A stretch of 64,000 nucleotides of DNA from Rhynchopus sp. YZ270_cl-10 (GCA_964035575.1 OZ037848.1:186001-250000); one strand, 5' to 3'. Positions 1-9,925 are shown, counted from the stretch's first letter. Translations and numbers: made by a program. Notes: generated by a model not told the origin, from the letters alone.

Positions 1-125
1 TGAAAGATGGGTGAGTACACATACACATCTGTCTCGCTTGGTCACCTTAAAAAAAGAGTAGTTGAAATGTGCTAAAAGTTTAAAAACGCATCTCAGCCGA
101 GATCATGCAAAATATAAAGCTGAAC

Positions 126-161
126 GATGAATATGCCTCACGTACATACTAATACACATCT
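126..161 (-). repeat. Family B hairpin repeat
   Basis: On plus it reads GATGAATATGC, a CTCACGT loop, then GTACAT and ACACATC, followed by an A tract. GATG pairs with CATC and ATGC with GTAC-like bases. The same design recurs at 7549, 7990, 26549, 27176, 27303, 29428, 45410, 54731, 58517, 62350, 62600 and 63162. Confidence 0.6.
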
Positions 162-445
162 GAAAAAAAATAACGAAAACCCATGAAGCGCTTCAAAATG
201 ACTCAAAATATACAGCAAAAAAAAAAAAACACTTCTCTATTTGGCAGCAGGCCCCCCTTGGTTACCCACGGGGTTGATCGAACTTTGCAAGAGCGCACAT
301 TTTTTTCCTGATTTTTCCCAGAAAAGAAGAAGTCAGTATTGCAATGTTAGAACTTCAACATAACGCCTCTTTTCCACAAAAAAAACCAAAGCATTGCTAC
401 GATCTTTTTTTTTGCCCTGCAACCTCAAAAAAAAAAATTCTATTT

Positions 446-497
446 TTTGAAAAACTTGGTTGTATTAGCGAAGACACCCTAGAGTGTGCTCCACTAC
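446..497. repeat. Family D hairpin repeat
   Basis: It carries CTTGGTTGTATTAG followed by a hairpin with the core ACACCCTAGAGTGT and then GCTCCACTA, flanked by T tracts. Close copies are at 48537-48585, 51432-51480 and 57567-57614. In the 51 kb copy TAGTG pairs with CACTA, AGC with GCT and CAC with GTG around the loop CCTAGA. Confidence 0.6.
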
Positions 498-658
498 ATT
501 TTTTATCGAACAGTCTGGGTTCTTTGTATGTAGCGCCCTGAGGTACCTTTTTGATATCCGTATTTTGGCCCAGAAAAATGGGTGAGTTGTGCTACGGGGA
601 GGTTTCTATCCATTCAGAAGCAAATATTTCGAGAGGGGAAAAATAAAGAAAAGTTTAT

Positions 659-693
659 AAGATGATCCTAAGCCTCTCGTGCTTAGTCACCTT
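659..693 (-). repeat. Family A hairpin repeat
   Basis: Read on minus, AAGGTGA pairs with TCATCTT (one G-U), then CTAAGC pairs with GCTTAG around the loop ACGAGAG. This copy is close to the family consensus. Other clear copies: 26475, 27255, 27357, 45357, 51338, 52660, 52971, 57961, 63301, 63431. Confidence 0.7.
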
Positions 694-779
694 AGTTAAA
701 TAAAAACGCCGGTGTCGCGCTTTTTTACCCTGTTCTGACCGCCCCTAGAGGCACATAATACACTGCTCCCAGTTTTTTT

Positions 780-820
780 CCCCCTCAACCACAGGTACCC
801 AACGAGGAGGGTTGTGGGGG
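780..820. repeat. Perfect-stem hairpin
   Basis: CCCCC-T-CAACC pairs with GGTTG-T-GGGGG around a loop of about 19 nt containing ACAGGTACCC. It is an isolated strong stem that does not belong to families A-E. Confidence 0.55.
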
Positions 821-1596
821 AAACTAGGGATTGGTCTTCTAATGCATGACTAGGAGGGGTGTCTACACAACTACAAGATTTTCAGAGAAAAATACAACAA
901 AAAAAAAAACAAAAAAATAAACCAACGCTGTGCGAATGAACTGAACTGAACACACAAAAAATTTATATAAACTAAACTCCACACAGCTTGGAGACCAAAC
1001 TACTTAAAAAAAAACGCATACTTTGTGAACGGAAAGCTTCCCGCTCACCACTGCTTTCCGCTAAAACTACCACCCCACAGTGTGGAGGTAGTGTGGAAGC
1101 ATCAACGCATCAAACAATAGATATGAGGAAACGGCAAACACTTTGGTGCTGGTAAACAAGGTGGATAGCGTGAGAGCAGAGCCGGCCAGAGTGACAGATC
1201 CTTTCGTCATATTCGAGCATGACAATGGACCTGTCAATCAACGCACGTTTGAACGAAACATAAAACCCCATCACCATGCCACCCTAATCATCATTGTCAA
1301 CACCCCCTCACTTCCACCTGCAAAAACTCCTTCCCTCTTATCCCTCTCGCACCTCAGAGGAGAAGATCTCCTACAGACGAAACAGTTAAAAAAGGGGGAA
1401 AATAAACCTAAAGCCTCACCGCCTCGCGTCACCTAGAAAAAGAAAACACATCTAAGAACTCCAAAAAGGGAAAATAAACCCCGATTTGCCCCCCTTTTTC
1501 AAAAAAAAAACCCCCAGAATCTAATTATAACCCCTTTTTTCACCTCAATTTCTGTCAAAGTTTCAACTCGGTTTTATCTTGTATCATTCCAACTAT

Positions 1597-4500
1597 CTAC
1601 AAAACAGTTCTCATATTCCTGAACGACGGCGACCCGGGGTTGAGCGAGCGAGGAATGGGGAGCTGTCGTGTTGGCGAGAGAGGCGAGGCTATGGGGAAGG
1701 CAGACGCTGGCGGGCTTGAAGATGCACCGCGCAGCACGTCGCCTGCTGAGGAGAGGAGCTGGCGGGAGGGGTCCATGTGTGCTGTGCGGAAGGCTGACAG
1801 CGCAGAGGTGCCCAAGAGGGAAGGAACGTTGCCCCTATCCCCGGTCCCGGTCAGCAGCACCTCCCTGGCGTGGCGCATCTTGGAGCTCTCGGGTGAAGGG
1901 CTGGGCTCCTTTTTTTTCTTCTTCTTTGACTTTGGCGTTTTTTGTGTTTTCGGTGTCTGTGGTGAGGGAGGAAGCGCGCGATTAATCACCGCCGTCAGCG
2001 TTTCAATCCAAGTGTCCCGATCGGATTCAGAATGCGCATAGAACTGATACTCTCGGTTCTCCGTCGCAGACACACAGAAGCCGCACCCATTCTGGTTCTC
2101 CGGGAGGCGTGATACGCTGCGGAGCTCCTCTGCCGGCACTGCCTCCTCAGTGCGCGTTTCGTCACCCCCTGAGGTCGCAACCGTTTTGCTAACAACCAAC
2201 ACCACCTTCGATACGGTGCGGCCATTTTCAAAGACGCCGCGCTTCTCGATGCTGCACCAGCATTTTTTGTAGCGCTTCTTTTTCTTTTCCTTTTTGCTTT
2301 TTGGGGATTTTTCGGGTTTCCCGGGTTTTTCGGGTTTTTCGGATTTTTCGGATCTCTTTGCTGGGCTGGCCGGATCTTTTTCGCGGGCCTCTCTGGGCGA
2401 ACTTTGCCTTGACGGAGGCAGCAATGCAGCAGCGGTCATGCTCTCCATCAACTCTGCGGGCAACGTCGGCAGCAACGGTGTCGCGAGCGAGCCCATTGCA
2501 CTGCTCGAGGTCAACCCTGGGAACGACCCGCTGTTCACCTTCATCGGCAACGAGCCTCTGTCGGACATACTGCTCCTGCCCCCAGAACCCCCTAACAACG
2601 CATACGGCGGGATCTGCGCCACTGCCGCACTCAACAATGCTTCATCCCGCCCCGAAGGCGTTCGCGCATGAGGCGACGCAGACGGAGCATTCCTGCTGCT
2701 ACTTGGACTGGGCGTCACAGCGTTGTTCCCATTCTTCAATACCGGCGACGAAAACGAAGCAGACGGAAGAAGAGGGTTTGCGACCGGCTGATTTATCTCC
2801 TGCAACGCCTGAAGCAGTGCAGGGGTCGGCAACGCTGCCGTCGGACTGGAAACAGGAAACGACATCGGAGAGGAGCTGCTTTCAAGCGGCGAAAGCAACG
2901 CTGCCATCAGATTCGGCTGCGGCGTAAAGGATACATTCTGCGCAGCGCTCCTCCGCTTCGAAAGACGCTGCAACTGGTCGACATTGTACACCGGCATGTC
3001 ATCATCTACGTCGTACATATCTTCGGTGATGACGGTGTTATCTTTATTCCCTATGGCACAACTTCTCACCAGATCTGACACAACCGGAAGCCCCCACCAC
3101 TCTGTCACCGGAAACCCAAGAAGAACAAAATCGCGGAACTCAATACGCTTTCCCCTTAAGGTGCGCAGCTCGGTACGGAGGAGGGTAACGTTGTCGAAGA
3201 GCTCCCAAGGTGCTGGATAGCAAGGTGGACGTCGTGGCAGGCATTCGAGGTACTCATTGGATCGCTTCAGGTTCTCCCCTAGCGCAAGCTCTGAAGAGTA
3301 TTTGCGCTCAAAGCTGATCCCTTCAGGGAGGTTCCTCCCACCACCACCAAGGAAGCTGTCCTTCAGAAGGCGTCTTCCATAGCCAAAAACGTCATCCTTC
3401 GGTTGCTGATAAAGCTCGTTTAGGTCGTAGACGAATGGAACCGTTTCGTGTTGGCGTGGTATATTCCAGTTTTGCATGATTTCGTCGGGAAGGGTGACGT
3501 CTGCTGCAGGTCGTCCGTCAAGGCGGCGGTACACCTGGCGTTCGCCTGATGGGGCTAATTCGTTTGCCCAAGCAACGTTGGAAGGGAACACAGCAAAGGC
3601 AATGCGAGGTGCAGGGCGGGAGTCGCTGTCGGTTGGTGAGATGAGTGCTGGGAATGCGGGTGGTGAGTTGCGTCCTGCCGGAGAGCTCGGCGCCGTAGGG
3701 AAGGAGGAAGGTCGTGTCTCCACATAGCAAGGGGTGTTTGTCTGCCGATCCTCCACCTTGGTCCATTCCTTGAGACGGATTGACTCCAGCATGCGTTCCA
3801 TGGCCTGGACATAAAGCAGCCATTCGATGTAAGAATTGCGTTGTGCCTGATTGTCGCCTTTCTTCTTTATCTCAAATTTAATCGCTTTCTCCTCTGAATC
3901 AATCCGAATCAGTTGGAATTGACTGTGGTAGTGCGGGAGGGCGGAAATGAGATAGCCCCTCAGATGCACCTCCTCTGACGTCGTTGTCACCCCGACGATT
4001 GTTTTTGCAATTCGGATCCACCCGGCTTTGGTGGGGCAGGTTAAGATCCGTCGTGTCGACGCGCCCGTTTCATTGGGGAATTGAACCAAAAGGTCGCCTT
4101 TCGGTGGGTTACCTATTTTATGCCCAGTACCGCCCACATGGTCGTCTACGTTGCCTTCACTTCCTTCCTCCTTGTTGGCGCGTTTCGTTCCGGAGGCAAA
4201 GAAGTCGAGGTAGTTCGACACATAGTCGTCGTTAAGCTGTTGTGTACGCAGCACCACAGCACCGTGAGAAAACTGGCGCACCTTCGCCATCTCATGAATA
4301 ACCTGGAAATCTTGGAAGAACTGCACCCAAGCGTCGCGCTCCCGCGTCGACCCACAGCACCACTCTGAATAGAACGGTGTTTTATCAGCAACGCTGTCCG
4401 CCTTTGCAAATCCTTCAAATTTCAGCACCAAATGGCCATGTCGGTATTCCTCTCTGCCTTCTGTGAAGAAGTCCGATTCTTCGTCGTCGCTATCAAAAAC

Positions 4501-4992
4501 GTGTTGGCGGGAGAGAACTGAATGGCGAAGGCTTTGCGGCGACGCAACCGACGATGAAGGGAGGAAACTGCTGTTTTCGAATCGAGGCTGGGGTTGCGGG
4601 ACAGGGAAGATGAGAGACTCTCTCGCGGGGAGACACATTTTTGTGACGTCGAAGATGTCACAGAGTCGGATTCGTTGTTTTACGTTTGTCTGCGTTTCGT
4701 GCTTTGATATGATCAACGCAGATTCACTCCAACGATGTGGGTTGATTGAAATTTCACAAAATCGGGGCTTCCATCGTGTGTGCTCCACTGTTGCATCGTA
4801 GCCTTGGTCTTGGAGACGCTTCAGAATTGCTTTCTCGATCTTGCGTTTGGTTGTCGCCTTTCTTCTAACATAGCACCACATACGCTCTACGCGAGTCTCA
4901 GTCAACCCAGCCAATGTGTTCCCCTTCAGCGCCAGCCACAGCCCCTGATCGTCATCGCTCTTCACCTCGCGGTGAGTCGATGGGATCACCAT
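1597..4992 (-). CDS. Protein with PH-like domains
   Basis: A 1131-residue intronless frame starting at an ATG. I see at least three stretches with PH-domain character. The first, about residues 70-235, ends in WCCGSTRERDAWVQFFQDFQ and has a long Ser/Asp-rich insert. The second is about 290-410, with beta-rich sequence and a closing helix. The third is about 900-1005, with YKKCWCSIEKRG at its start and SESDRDTWIETLTAVINRAL at its end. A conserved-looking block near 560-680 (GYGRRLLKDSFLGGG, LRTLRGKRIEFRDFVLLG) I do not recognise. The rest is low-complexity Ser/Pro, with Lys/Pro-rich linkers either side of the last domain. PH domains commonly bind phosphoinositides or proteins, so a membrane-associated scaffold is a reasonable inference. 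No enzymatic domain is visible. Confidence 0.8.
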   Translation of the reverse strand: MVIPSTHREVKSDDDQGLWLALKGNTLAGLTETRVERMWCYVRRKATTKRKIEKAILKRLQDQGYDATVEHTRWKPRFCEISINPHRWSESALIISKHETQTNVKQRIRLCDIFDVTKMCLPARESLIFPVPQPQPRFENSSFLPSSSVASPQSLRHSVLSRQHVFDSDDEESDFFTEGREEYRHGHLVLKFEGFAKADSVADKTPFYSEWCCGSTRERDAWVQFFQDFQVIHEMAKVRQFSHGAVVLRTQQLNDDYVSNYLDFFASGTKRANKEEGSEGNVDDHVGGTGHKIGNPPKGDLLVQFPNETGASTRRILTCPTKAGWIRIAKTIVGVTTTSEEVHLRGYLISALPHYHSQFQLIRIDSEEKAIKFEIKKKGDNQAQRNSYIEWLLYVQAMERMLESIRLKEWTKVEDRQTNTPCYVETRPSSFPTAPSSPAGRNSPPAFPALISPTDSDSRPAPRIAFAVFPSNVAWANELAPSGERQVYRRLDGRPAADVTLPDEIMQNWNIPRQHETVPFVYDLNELYQQPKDDVFGYGRRLLKDSFLGGGGRNLPEGISFERKYSSELALGENLKRSNEYLECLPRRPPCYPAPWELFDNVTLLRTELRTLRGKRIEFRDFVLLGFPVTEWWGLPVVSDLVRSCAIGNKDNTVITEDMYDVDDDMPVYNVDQLQRLSKRRSAAQNVSFTPQPNLMAALLSPLESSSSPMSFPVSSPTAALPTPALLQALQEINQPVANPLLPSASFSSPVLKNGNNAVTPSPSSSRNAPSASPHARTPSGRDEALLSAAVAQIPPYALLGGSGGRSSMSDRGSLPMKVNSGSFPGLTSSSAMGSLATPLLPTLPAELMESMTAAALLPPSRQSSPREAREKDPASPAKRSEKSEKPEKPGKPEKSPKSKKEKKKKRYKKCWCSIEKRGVFENGRTVSKVVLVVSKTVATSGGDETRTEEAVPAEELRSVSRLPENQNGCGFCVSATENREYQFYAHSESDRDTWIETLTAVINRALPPSPQTPKTQKTPKSKKKKKKEPSPSPESSKMRHAREVLLTGTGDRGNVPSLLGTSALSAFRTAHMDPSRQLLSSAGDVLRGASSSPPASAFPIASPLSPTRQLPIPRSLNPGSPSFRNMRTVL

Positions 4993-5037
4993 ATTGGCCT
5001 TGGCTTTTTAGGGCGTTATCTTGCATTCATTTGACTC

Positions 5038-5105
5038 CTTTTGTGTAGGAGAAGGGGTGAGGGGATGAGTGATGAGGGGAGGGTGAGAGGTGCGAGGAGG
5101 AATTG
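5038..5105 (-). promoter_or_regulatory. Polypyrimidine tract and AG acceptor before PH-like gene
   Basis: On minus, about 60 nt of almost pure pyrimidine end in CTACACAAAAG, 45 nt before the ATG at 4992. This has the form of a splice acceptor. No matching donor is evident upstream, so a trans-splice site is likely. A short upstream ATG frame lies between acceptor and start. Confidence 0.5.
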
Positions 5106-5264
5106 TGTCGTTTCTGTTTGGGGTGTGGTGGCATGAGAAAGGGGCAGTTATCACCGTGATCGAAAAAGACGCGGGGGATTGGTCGGTTTGGTAGTAAGAT
5201 GGGTGTCCCATCCGAGACTTTATGTAAGCCTCGAGAGGTAAATCAGGGGATTATATAGTGGGGT

Positions 5265-5290
5265 AAAACTCGGTCAGCCTGACCGAGTTT
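5265..5290. repeat. Palindrome inside hAT-like element
   Basis: AAACTCGGTCAG is followed at once by its near-perfect complement CCTGACCGAGTTT. Further copies of ACTCGGTCA and GACCGAGTTT lie at both subterminal zones of the element, as transposase-binding repeats often do. Confidence 0.6.
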
Positions 5291-5851
5291 ACAGCAAGCC
5301 TTAACTAAAACTCGGTCAGGCCAAATAAAAAAAAAAAAAATGATAAATCTTGGGGGAAAAAATCGGTTTCTTTGGTACCTCACACGAGCCTCTGAGAGTG
5401 ACCAGAAATGGCCTCATGAACAAAGTGACCCCGTCACAGCCAGAACGCGACTCGATTGGTCAAACGCCGAAGAAAGGAAAACGAAGCATGCAGCACGACG
5501 AAAATAAAAAAGTAGCGTACCGTGCGCCTGCGGCGCAAGCTTGCAGCCACCCTTCTGCGCAATTTTTTGACCGTGGCTTCGCCAGAAACTTTTGTTTCAG
5601 CAAAATATGGAAGTATTTACGGAAACTGACGATAATTACCAACGACAGTGACATTTATGTCAACATTTTTTAGAAATGTTGCGTACCGTGGCTTCGCTTG
5701 GGTGCCATGACCGCCGTTTCTTTTGTGAATGTACTGAGGTTACTGATAATTCGTGTACCACGTGTGCCTGGCACAAATATAAATGAAGTGCCGAACTCCG
5801 AGGAATTCTCACATTCCGCCGGAGGCCCCCAACTTGAGCTTCAGGCGGGGA

Positions 5852-5874
5852 CCCGGGCGCGCGAAGCGCGCCCG
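5852..5874. repeat. GC-rich perfect hairpin
   Basis: CCCGGGCGCGC-GA-AGCGCGCCCGGG forms a stem of about 10 bp with a three-base loop GAA near the right end of the hAT-like element. Confidence 0.65.
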
Positions 5875-6209
5875 GGCTCGACCGAGTTTTGACCGAGTTT
5901 CAGCGAAAACCCCCGAAACCTATATAATGCCCTGAGGTAAATGTTGAAACAAAAAAAAAAATGCGATTGTGCTATGGCAAATGGTTATGAAATATAACCG
6001 GTTATAGTGTGGACATCTAAGAAAGGTTGTGCACCCCGTAAAACCCAGGCAAAAAAGAAACAGCTGTTTGAAACTGATTTTTTTGGCGGGGAAAAAGGCT
6101 GTAAACGGGGCAGCGAAGACCAAGGTAAACGAGAATAGGCTGGTAAAAAGATGACCATTCTCTCTAATACAAATCAATGGAAAGGTTATGCACCTCCACA
6201 ACACACCCT

Positions 6210-7046
6210 CTACCCTGCATTGCTACACTTCGGATCCCCCCACTGCAGTGTTGCGGAGACAAACGCGTGGTCCGAAAACCACGTGGACACTGTAGGACCT
6301 GCAACGGAGCTCCTCTCTCTTGCAGCGTAGTGGTGCACGGCTGTTTCCAGCGCTGTCGGGTGCACCGATACTTCTACGGTACGTGCCCCTGTATCAGCCA
6401 CGATGTAGTCCAATCGCTGCCACCCCGTTTCTGCCGTGCCTGTGCACGTCTGGGATGCATGGTGACGCCCTACATCCACCCCACCCACCCCCTGCAGAAA
6501 CCCTTCAAACTCATCCACACCTCCTCCTTGCACCTCCAAATTCCAGTCTCCCGCCACAACGTAGTCCCCACCCACACCGTTAAACGCTTCACGCAGATTC
6601 GCGAGCCCCAGGGAAAAGCTTTCCTCCCAGGGGATATGTGTGTTGACGACGGTGACATTGGTATTGTCCTTTGCGATTGTTGTTGTGCATATTGCCTTCT
6701 TCTTGCCAGGAAAGGTACGGCAGGAATGGGAGAGCACAGAGAGGGAGGAGCGGACCATGGTGAGAAGGCCTTCGGCGGTCGCGGTGCTGTCGGTGTGGAG
6801 GCTGTGGGAGTGTGCTGTGTGGTGTTCGACGAGGCGTGTCCAGTCTGCCCCTTGGATGCCGCTGTAGGGAAACTCCTGAAGAAGGAGCACATCACATCCT
6901 GCCAATGCACTGGGCAACCATTCACCAAACTGTGCAGTGCGCACCGCAAGGGGGACCGTTGTATCGTCGCAGTGGCGCTGGTAGTGCCCTTCGAAAAGAA
7001 CGTTGAGTGTGCACACCTGCAGGAGGAGTGCTGTGGTGCACGACAT
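6210..7046 (-). CDS. Endonuclease/exonuclease/phosphatase family protein
   Basis: A 278-residue frame with the motif order of the EEP fold: N15 in LNVLFE, E58 in LLLQEF, N135-T-H137 in VVNTH, D167-W-N169 in VAGDWNL, D213 in RLDY, and S258-D259-H260 near the C-terminus. All main metal and phosphate-binding positions of the family are present, so the protein is probably an active Mg-dependent phosphodiesterase or phosphatase. Members cut DNA, RNA 3' ends, inositol phosphates or sphingomyelin, and I cannot choose among these. No signal peptide is obvious. The ATG at 7046 is 20 nt downstream of an AG that ends a pyrimidine-rich stretch. A long frame on plus over the same interval is antisense shadow. 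Confidence 0.85.
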   Translation of the reverse strand: MSCTTALLLQVCTLNVLFEGHYQRHCDDTTVPLAVRTAQFGEWLPSALAGCDVLLLQEFPYSGIQGADWTRLVEHHTAHSHSLHTDSTATAEGLLTMVRSSLSVLSHSCRTFPGKKKAICTTTIAKDNTNVTVVNTHIPWEESFSLGLANLREAFNGVGGDYVVAGDWNLEVQGGGVDEFEGFLQGVGGVDVGRHHASQTCTGTAETGWQRLDYIVADTGARTVEVSVHPTALETAVHHYAARERSSVAGPTVSTWFSDHAFVSATLQWGDPKCSNAG

Positions 7047-7066
7047 TGTTTCTGTTTGACGAAATC

Positions 7067-7105
7067 CTGATGGAAGGTATTAGAGGGTGTAAAGAAGTCG
7101 CAGAT
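7067..7105 (-). promoter_or_regulatory. Putative splice acceptor before EEP gene
   Basis: On minus, CTTCTTTACACCCTCTAATA and CCTTCCATCAG precede the start, leaving a 20-nt leader. The same arrangement precedes most genes in the window. Confidence 0.45.
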
Positions 7106-8040
7106 GAAAGCACAAAATATCCTGCGGCAACAGAAAGTGTAAAAAAGCAACCGTAATAGAATGCCCCGGGAATGTACCGCAGCCCCACACAGCCGCTCGT
7201 TGGCCGGCATACCTCCCGCCGAAGAGTTGTGAGCTTACAGACAATGGACGGTGGGATGGTGAGACGGTGAGGGTCGAGTGTCTCGAGGCGGCGCAGACCC
7301 AGATGGGGTCTTGGAGGTTGGGGGAGGACGTGCGGCTGTAGCAGTATAGGCGTGGTGTCGCTTTTTGACACCGAGAGGATAACCGCTGGTTCTCAGCAGC
7401 CGGAATAAAAGTAAAAATAAAAAGCAGTTTTGAATTATGATAATGTATTTCAGTTACGAATGAACGTTGCGACGAAGTTGTGCAAAAAAGTATCACGTCG
7501 TCGAGAAAATAAAAATTGAGGAATGCGAAACACAAGAAAAACGCGAAAGATGAATGTGCCGCTCTCTCGTACGCCATCAACACAACAAAAGTAGTTTTGC
7601 AAAAAATTGGACCCAAGCCTCAAAGTGCTAAGGGCGGGGGAGAGGGGGAGAGAAAAGTGAGAACAAGGTTCTGAAGATGGAGCAGAGAAAGGCGTGTGAA
7701 GTAGTCTCAAGCGTCGCTCGCAAATAATTCAATCCAAGAAGAACGTCGGGTGTGCATTTCGGTGAGTACGGGATCTCTAACAACAAACAGGGCCACTGTA
7801 CACCTGCAATGCAGCAATAATGGAAACCCAATATCGAAGAAAAGAAAGCATTCACATAACAACACAAAAAGTATTCAAGATGAATGTCTCACAGGCACAG
7901 ACTTCTTCCCATATTTCTTTAGGGGGGAATAGGGGGAGTATGCAAACATAGCTTTCGACGCAGGCATCAAAATGAAACAAAAATTGTGGGATGAATGTGC
8001 CTCGTGCACACTGAATAAAATGAAAATAAAATAAACATGT
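7106..8040. other. Spacer with two family B hairpins
   Basis: No gene is supported. Family B hairpins lie at 7549-7578 (GATG...CATC with GTGC) and 7990-8012 (GATGAATGTGCCTCGTGCAC). The rest is AT-rich and featureless to my eye. Confidence 0.6.
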
Positions 8041-9046
8041 TCATTGCACGGTTTTCTGGACACAAAGAATATGTTTCAAATACAAAAAACTACAGTCCGT
8101 CCCTCTCGCGTTCAGCCTCGGAAAGGTCTTCTGCGGACAAGCCGCGACCGTTGCGCCCTCTCTTGCCTCCACGCCTCTGCCTACATCCCTCAGTGGCAGA
8201 GTCAGTTGACTGCCTATTCTTGCGGTTGCGACGGTCAGGCTTGTGATCTGTTGCCTCAGACGCGTTGCTCTCACGGTTGTGACGGTCAGGCTTCTGTTCG
8301 ATTGCCTCAGACTCGTTGCTGCCGTGGTTGCGACGGTCGGGCTTTTGATCCGTTGCCTCAGACTCGTTGCTCTTGCGGTTGCGACGGGACACTCTGTCCT
8401 CAACATCTCCCTCACTTGTGGAGTTGTGGCGTCTAGTGCGACGACGGTTGCGACGTTCCAGCCTAGTCTCAACGCGTCCGTCACCTCCATCATCACCTCC
8501 CTCACTTGTGGAGTTGTGGCGTCTAGTGCGACGACCCGACAGTGCGACACGGGACTGCTGTAGATTTTGATTACTCTGTACGTTGTAGAAATTTCATGGG
8601 AATGGTGATAGTACTGTGATGTACCATCGGGAGAAACCATTGAACACAACACAATGACTTTCCTCTGTCCCTCTGTATCCACCATGGGGCCGTGCCTTCC
8701 TACCTCATGATACAACATCTTCCCGTCCTTGTGCACAGTGAAGGAGTCGAAGGTTCTTTGCAAGAAGTTTATGGACTTTTCCAGCCTCGAGGACGGCAGG
8801 CACGCTTACCTTTCCCACACTATGGTGTCCTTGGATCTCGATGGATTTCGAGGACGCATTGTAAAATATTAACAGACTCGTTCCTGTCGACCCACCACCA
8901 TGGCTGTATAAGATCTTGTGATCCCCCGTGACAGAAGGAACACTAAACTCAAGCAACACGCCCCACGTCTTGTCACCTCCACTAATACCTGTCGCATCTG
9001 GTGTGTATCTGATGTACAAGCTTACATCCTTCCAAAACGGTCCCAC
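8041..9046 (-). CDS. LamG-like segment and charged repeats; exon structure unresolved
   Basis: From 9046 downward the minus strand encodes a stretch resembling a laminin-G/concanavalin-like beta-sandwich: WGVLLEFSV, HKILYSHGGG, SLLIFYNASS, SIEIQG, VLEAGK. The strand continues as RTFDSFTVHKDGKML in a different frame from about 8765, and the Arg/Asp/Glu-rich tail (8090-8580) sits best in a third frame. Either short introns separate these pieces (GTAAGC at the first junction is a candidate donor, but I could not make the frames join) or the gene is decaying. There is no clean ATG at the 5' end, where it abuts a plus-strand fragment. LamG domains usually bind carbohydrate or protein outside the cell. 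Function here is unknown. Confidence 0.35.
8233..8396 (-). repeat. About 66-bp coding minisatellite
   Basis: Three tandem units of about 66 bp share a core of TTGCGACGGTC and GCCTCAGACTCGTTGCT. On minus they encode a repeating NESEATDQKPDRRNR-type module, highly charged. A separate pair of repeats, CTCACTTGTGGAGTTGTGGC, occurs nearby at 8411 and 8504. Confidence 0.7.
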
Positions 9047-9502
9047 TGAAGATGTGGGTAGCTATGAGATTATTATGGATGTCAAGGTGTTCGATACTTA
9101 CGTTATTCAAGAACTGATAGCTGTCTTCAGTGAAAGGCGATACTCACGTCTCAGCAAAGGTGTGCCATGGGGTAGCTGGTATAGAACCGACCTTGCGAGC
9201 ATAGATGTCAACACACTTACAACCATAAACAATCCATCATCATTCAACTTTGACTCGAACTTGGACACTCCTGAGATCTATGTGTGTGTGTGTATGTGCG
9301 TATCAACAACGTCAACGCTCCATCGGACTTTGGTCTCACGCAAAACTTCCTCCTTACGAATAAGAGTCTACATAGTCCTATCATCAGCAATTCGACAGCA
9401 CGGGTACAGGACGTTGTGTCCATTGAGACTGGAGACAAGTGGATTCGAGTGAGACCCGAGGGGTCATTCGCTGTCTGGACTTCGTGGAAAAAGATGACCT
9501 AG
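9037..9502 (+). pseudogene. Tail-fibre-like (pyocin-knob-like) protein fossil
   Basis: The plus strand encodes two stretches shaped like the pyocin-knob repeat of phage and virus tail fibres. The first ends in RRYSRLS and PWGSWYRTD; the second runs from NLDTPEIY through NAPSDFGL to WIRVRPEG and VWTSWKKM. It is the only plus-strand coding signal I find credible. It has no start region and looks broken, with at least one break. Its age cannot be dated from the sequence. Such domains are common in bacterial viruses and in some large eukaryotic DNA viruses, so capture from a virus is the simplest inference. Assignment rests on motif shape only. Confidence 0.4.
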
Positions 9503-9564
9503 TTGGACTTTGTCTAAGGGCTGGGAGGGGTTCGTTTGTTTGTACATGCCTAAGGCATTCCAAA

Positions 9565-9830
9565 AGGCAGACAGTGCACCTCTTCGCAAAGAAGGGATGT
9601 GAGCAGGCGGAAGCCTGGTCTGACAGACAAAAAAAGTTTATCGTTTGATAATCACCTTCGGATTCCCAACACATTTGCTTCTGCAACACATCACAGTCAT
9701 GATCTTGCTCCCAACACTGCCACTTGAGCTCACATCTCTAGTCTTCGTTGTTGCTTTTCTGTCAGACATGTCTTTTCTCTTACCGTCCTGGAAATACAAT
9801 CTCGTCAAAGTTCCTTCGATACTGCCCCGT
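9565..9830. repeat. Left copy of diverged direct repeat flanking ATPase gene
   Basis: This segment matches 11565-11930 in the same orientation, sharing GGAAGCCTGG, CCAACACATTTGCTTCT, GGAAATACAATCTC and ATCAAAGTTCC-like blocks. The two copies bracket the ATPase gene. Each contains a small minus-strand frame (separate entries) and, further upstream on minus, a short peptide-coding stretch YRRNFDEIVFPG. Confidence 0.7.
9638..9769 (-). CDS. Small conserved frame, copy 1 (43 aa)
   Basis: ATG to TAA, 43 codons. Its C-terminal two thirds match a second copy at 11626-11856: DVSSSGS, GSKI, TVMCCRSKCVGNP and a final KR before the stop. Most base differences fall at third codon positions (for example GGC/GGT, TGC/TGT, CCG/CCT, CGA/CGT). 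This suggests the peptide, or an exon containing it, has been kept by selection. The function is unknown. The Cys pair plus Cys and the basic residues could form a small metal-binding or disulfide motif, which is speculation. Confidence 0.4.
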   Translation of the reverse strand: MSDRKATTKTRDVSSSGSVGSKIMTVMCCRSKCVGNPKVIIKR

Positions 9831-9925
9831 AAGACCCATCGTTGTTACCACCCTCCAGAGACAAATGAAAATAAAAAAATTATCGCAAAATATATTCACA
9901 AATCCCACCCCACACAAAACATCAA

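Larger units (their letters stand above)
1..1596. other. Gene-free spacer with hairpin repeats
   Basis: I see no credible gene here. The stretch is AT-rich with many A and T tracts and holds several short hairpins listed separately (126-161, 446-497, 659-693, 780-820). A degenerate hairpin also lies near 30-50, ending in the recurrent GGTCACCTTA. The short reading frames have no recognisable domain and run through the hairpins. In the minus direction this is the 3' flank of the PH-like gene. Confidence 0.7.
5244..5934. mobile_element. hAT-like non-autonomous DNA transposon
   Basis: The ends are CAGGGGATTATATAG and CTATATAATGCCCTG, imperfect 15-bp terminal inverted repeats. Directly outside them is an 8-bp duplication AGGTAAAT (5236-5243 and 5935-5942). 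An 8-bp duplication with CAGGG ends is typical of the hAT superfamily. There is no transposase frame. The interior carries palindromes built on ACTCGGTCAG and a GC-rich hairpin block (5500-5560) shared with 45905-46040 and, inverted, with 58205-58325. Confidence 0.8.

Noticed and set aside
2294-2927. Plus-strand Phe/Gly-rich frames within the PH-like gene
   Set aside because: They mirror a Lys/Pro/Ser repeat in the minus gene and lack independent features.
6177-7070. 297-codon plus-strand frame
   Set aside because: Antisense to the EEP gene, whose catalytic motifs are clear on minus.
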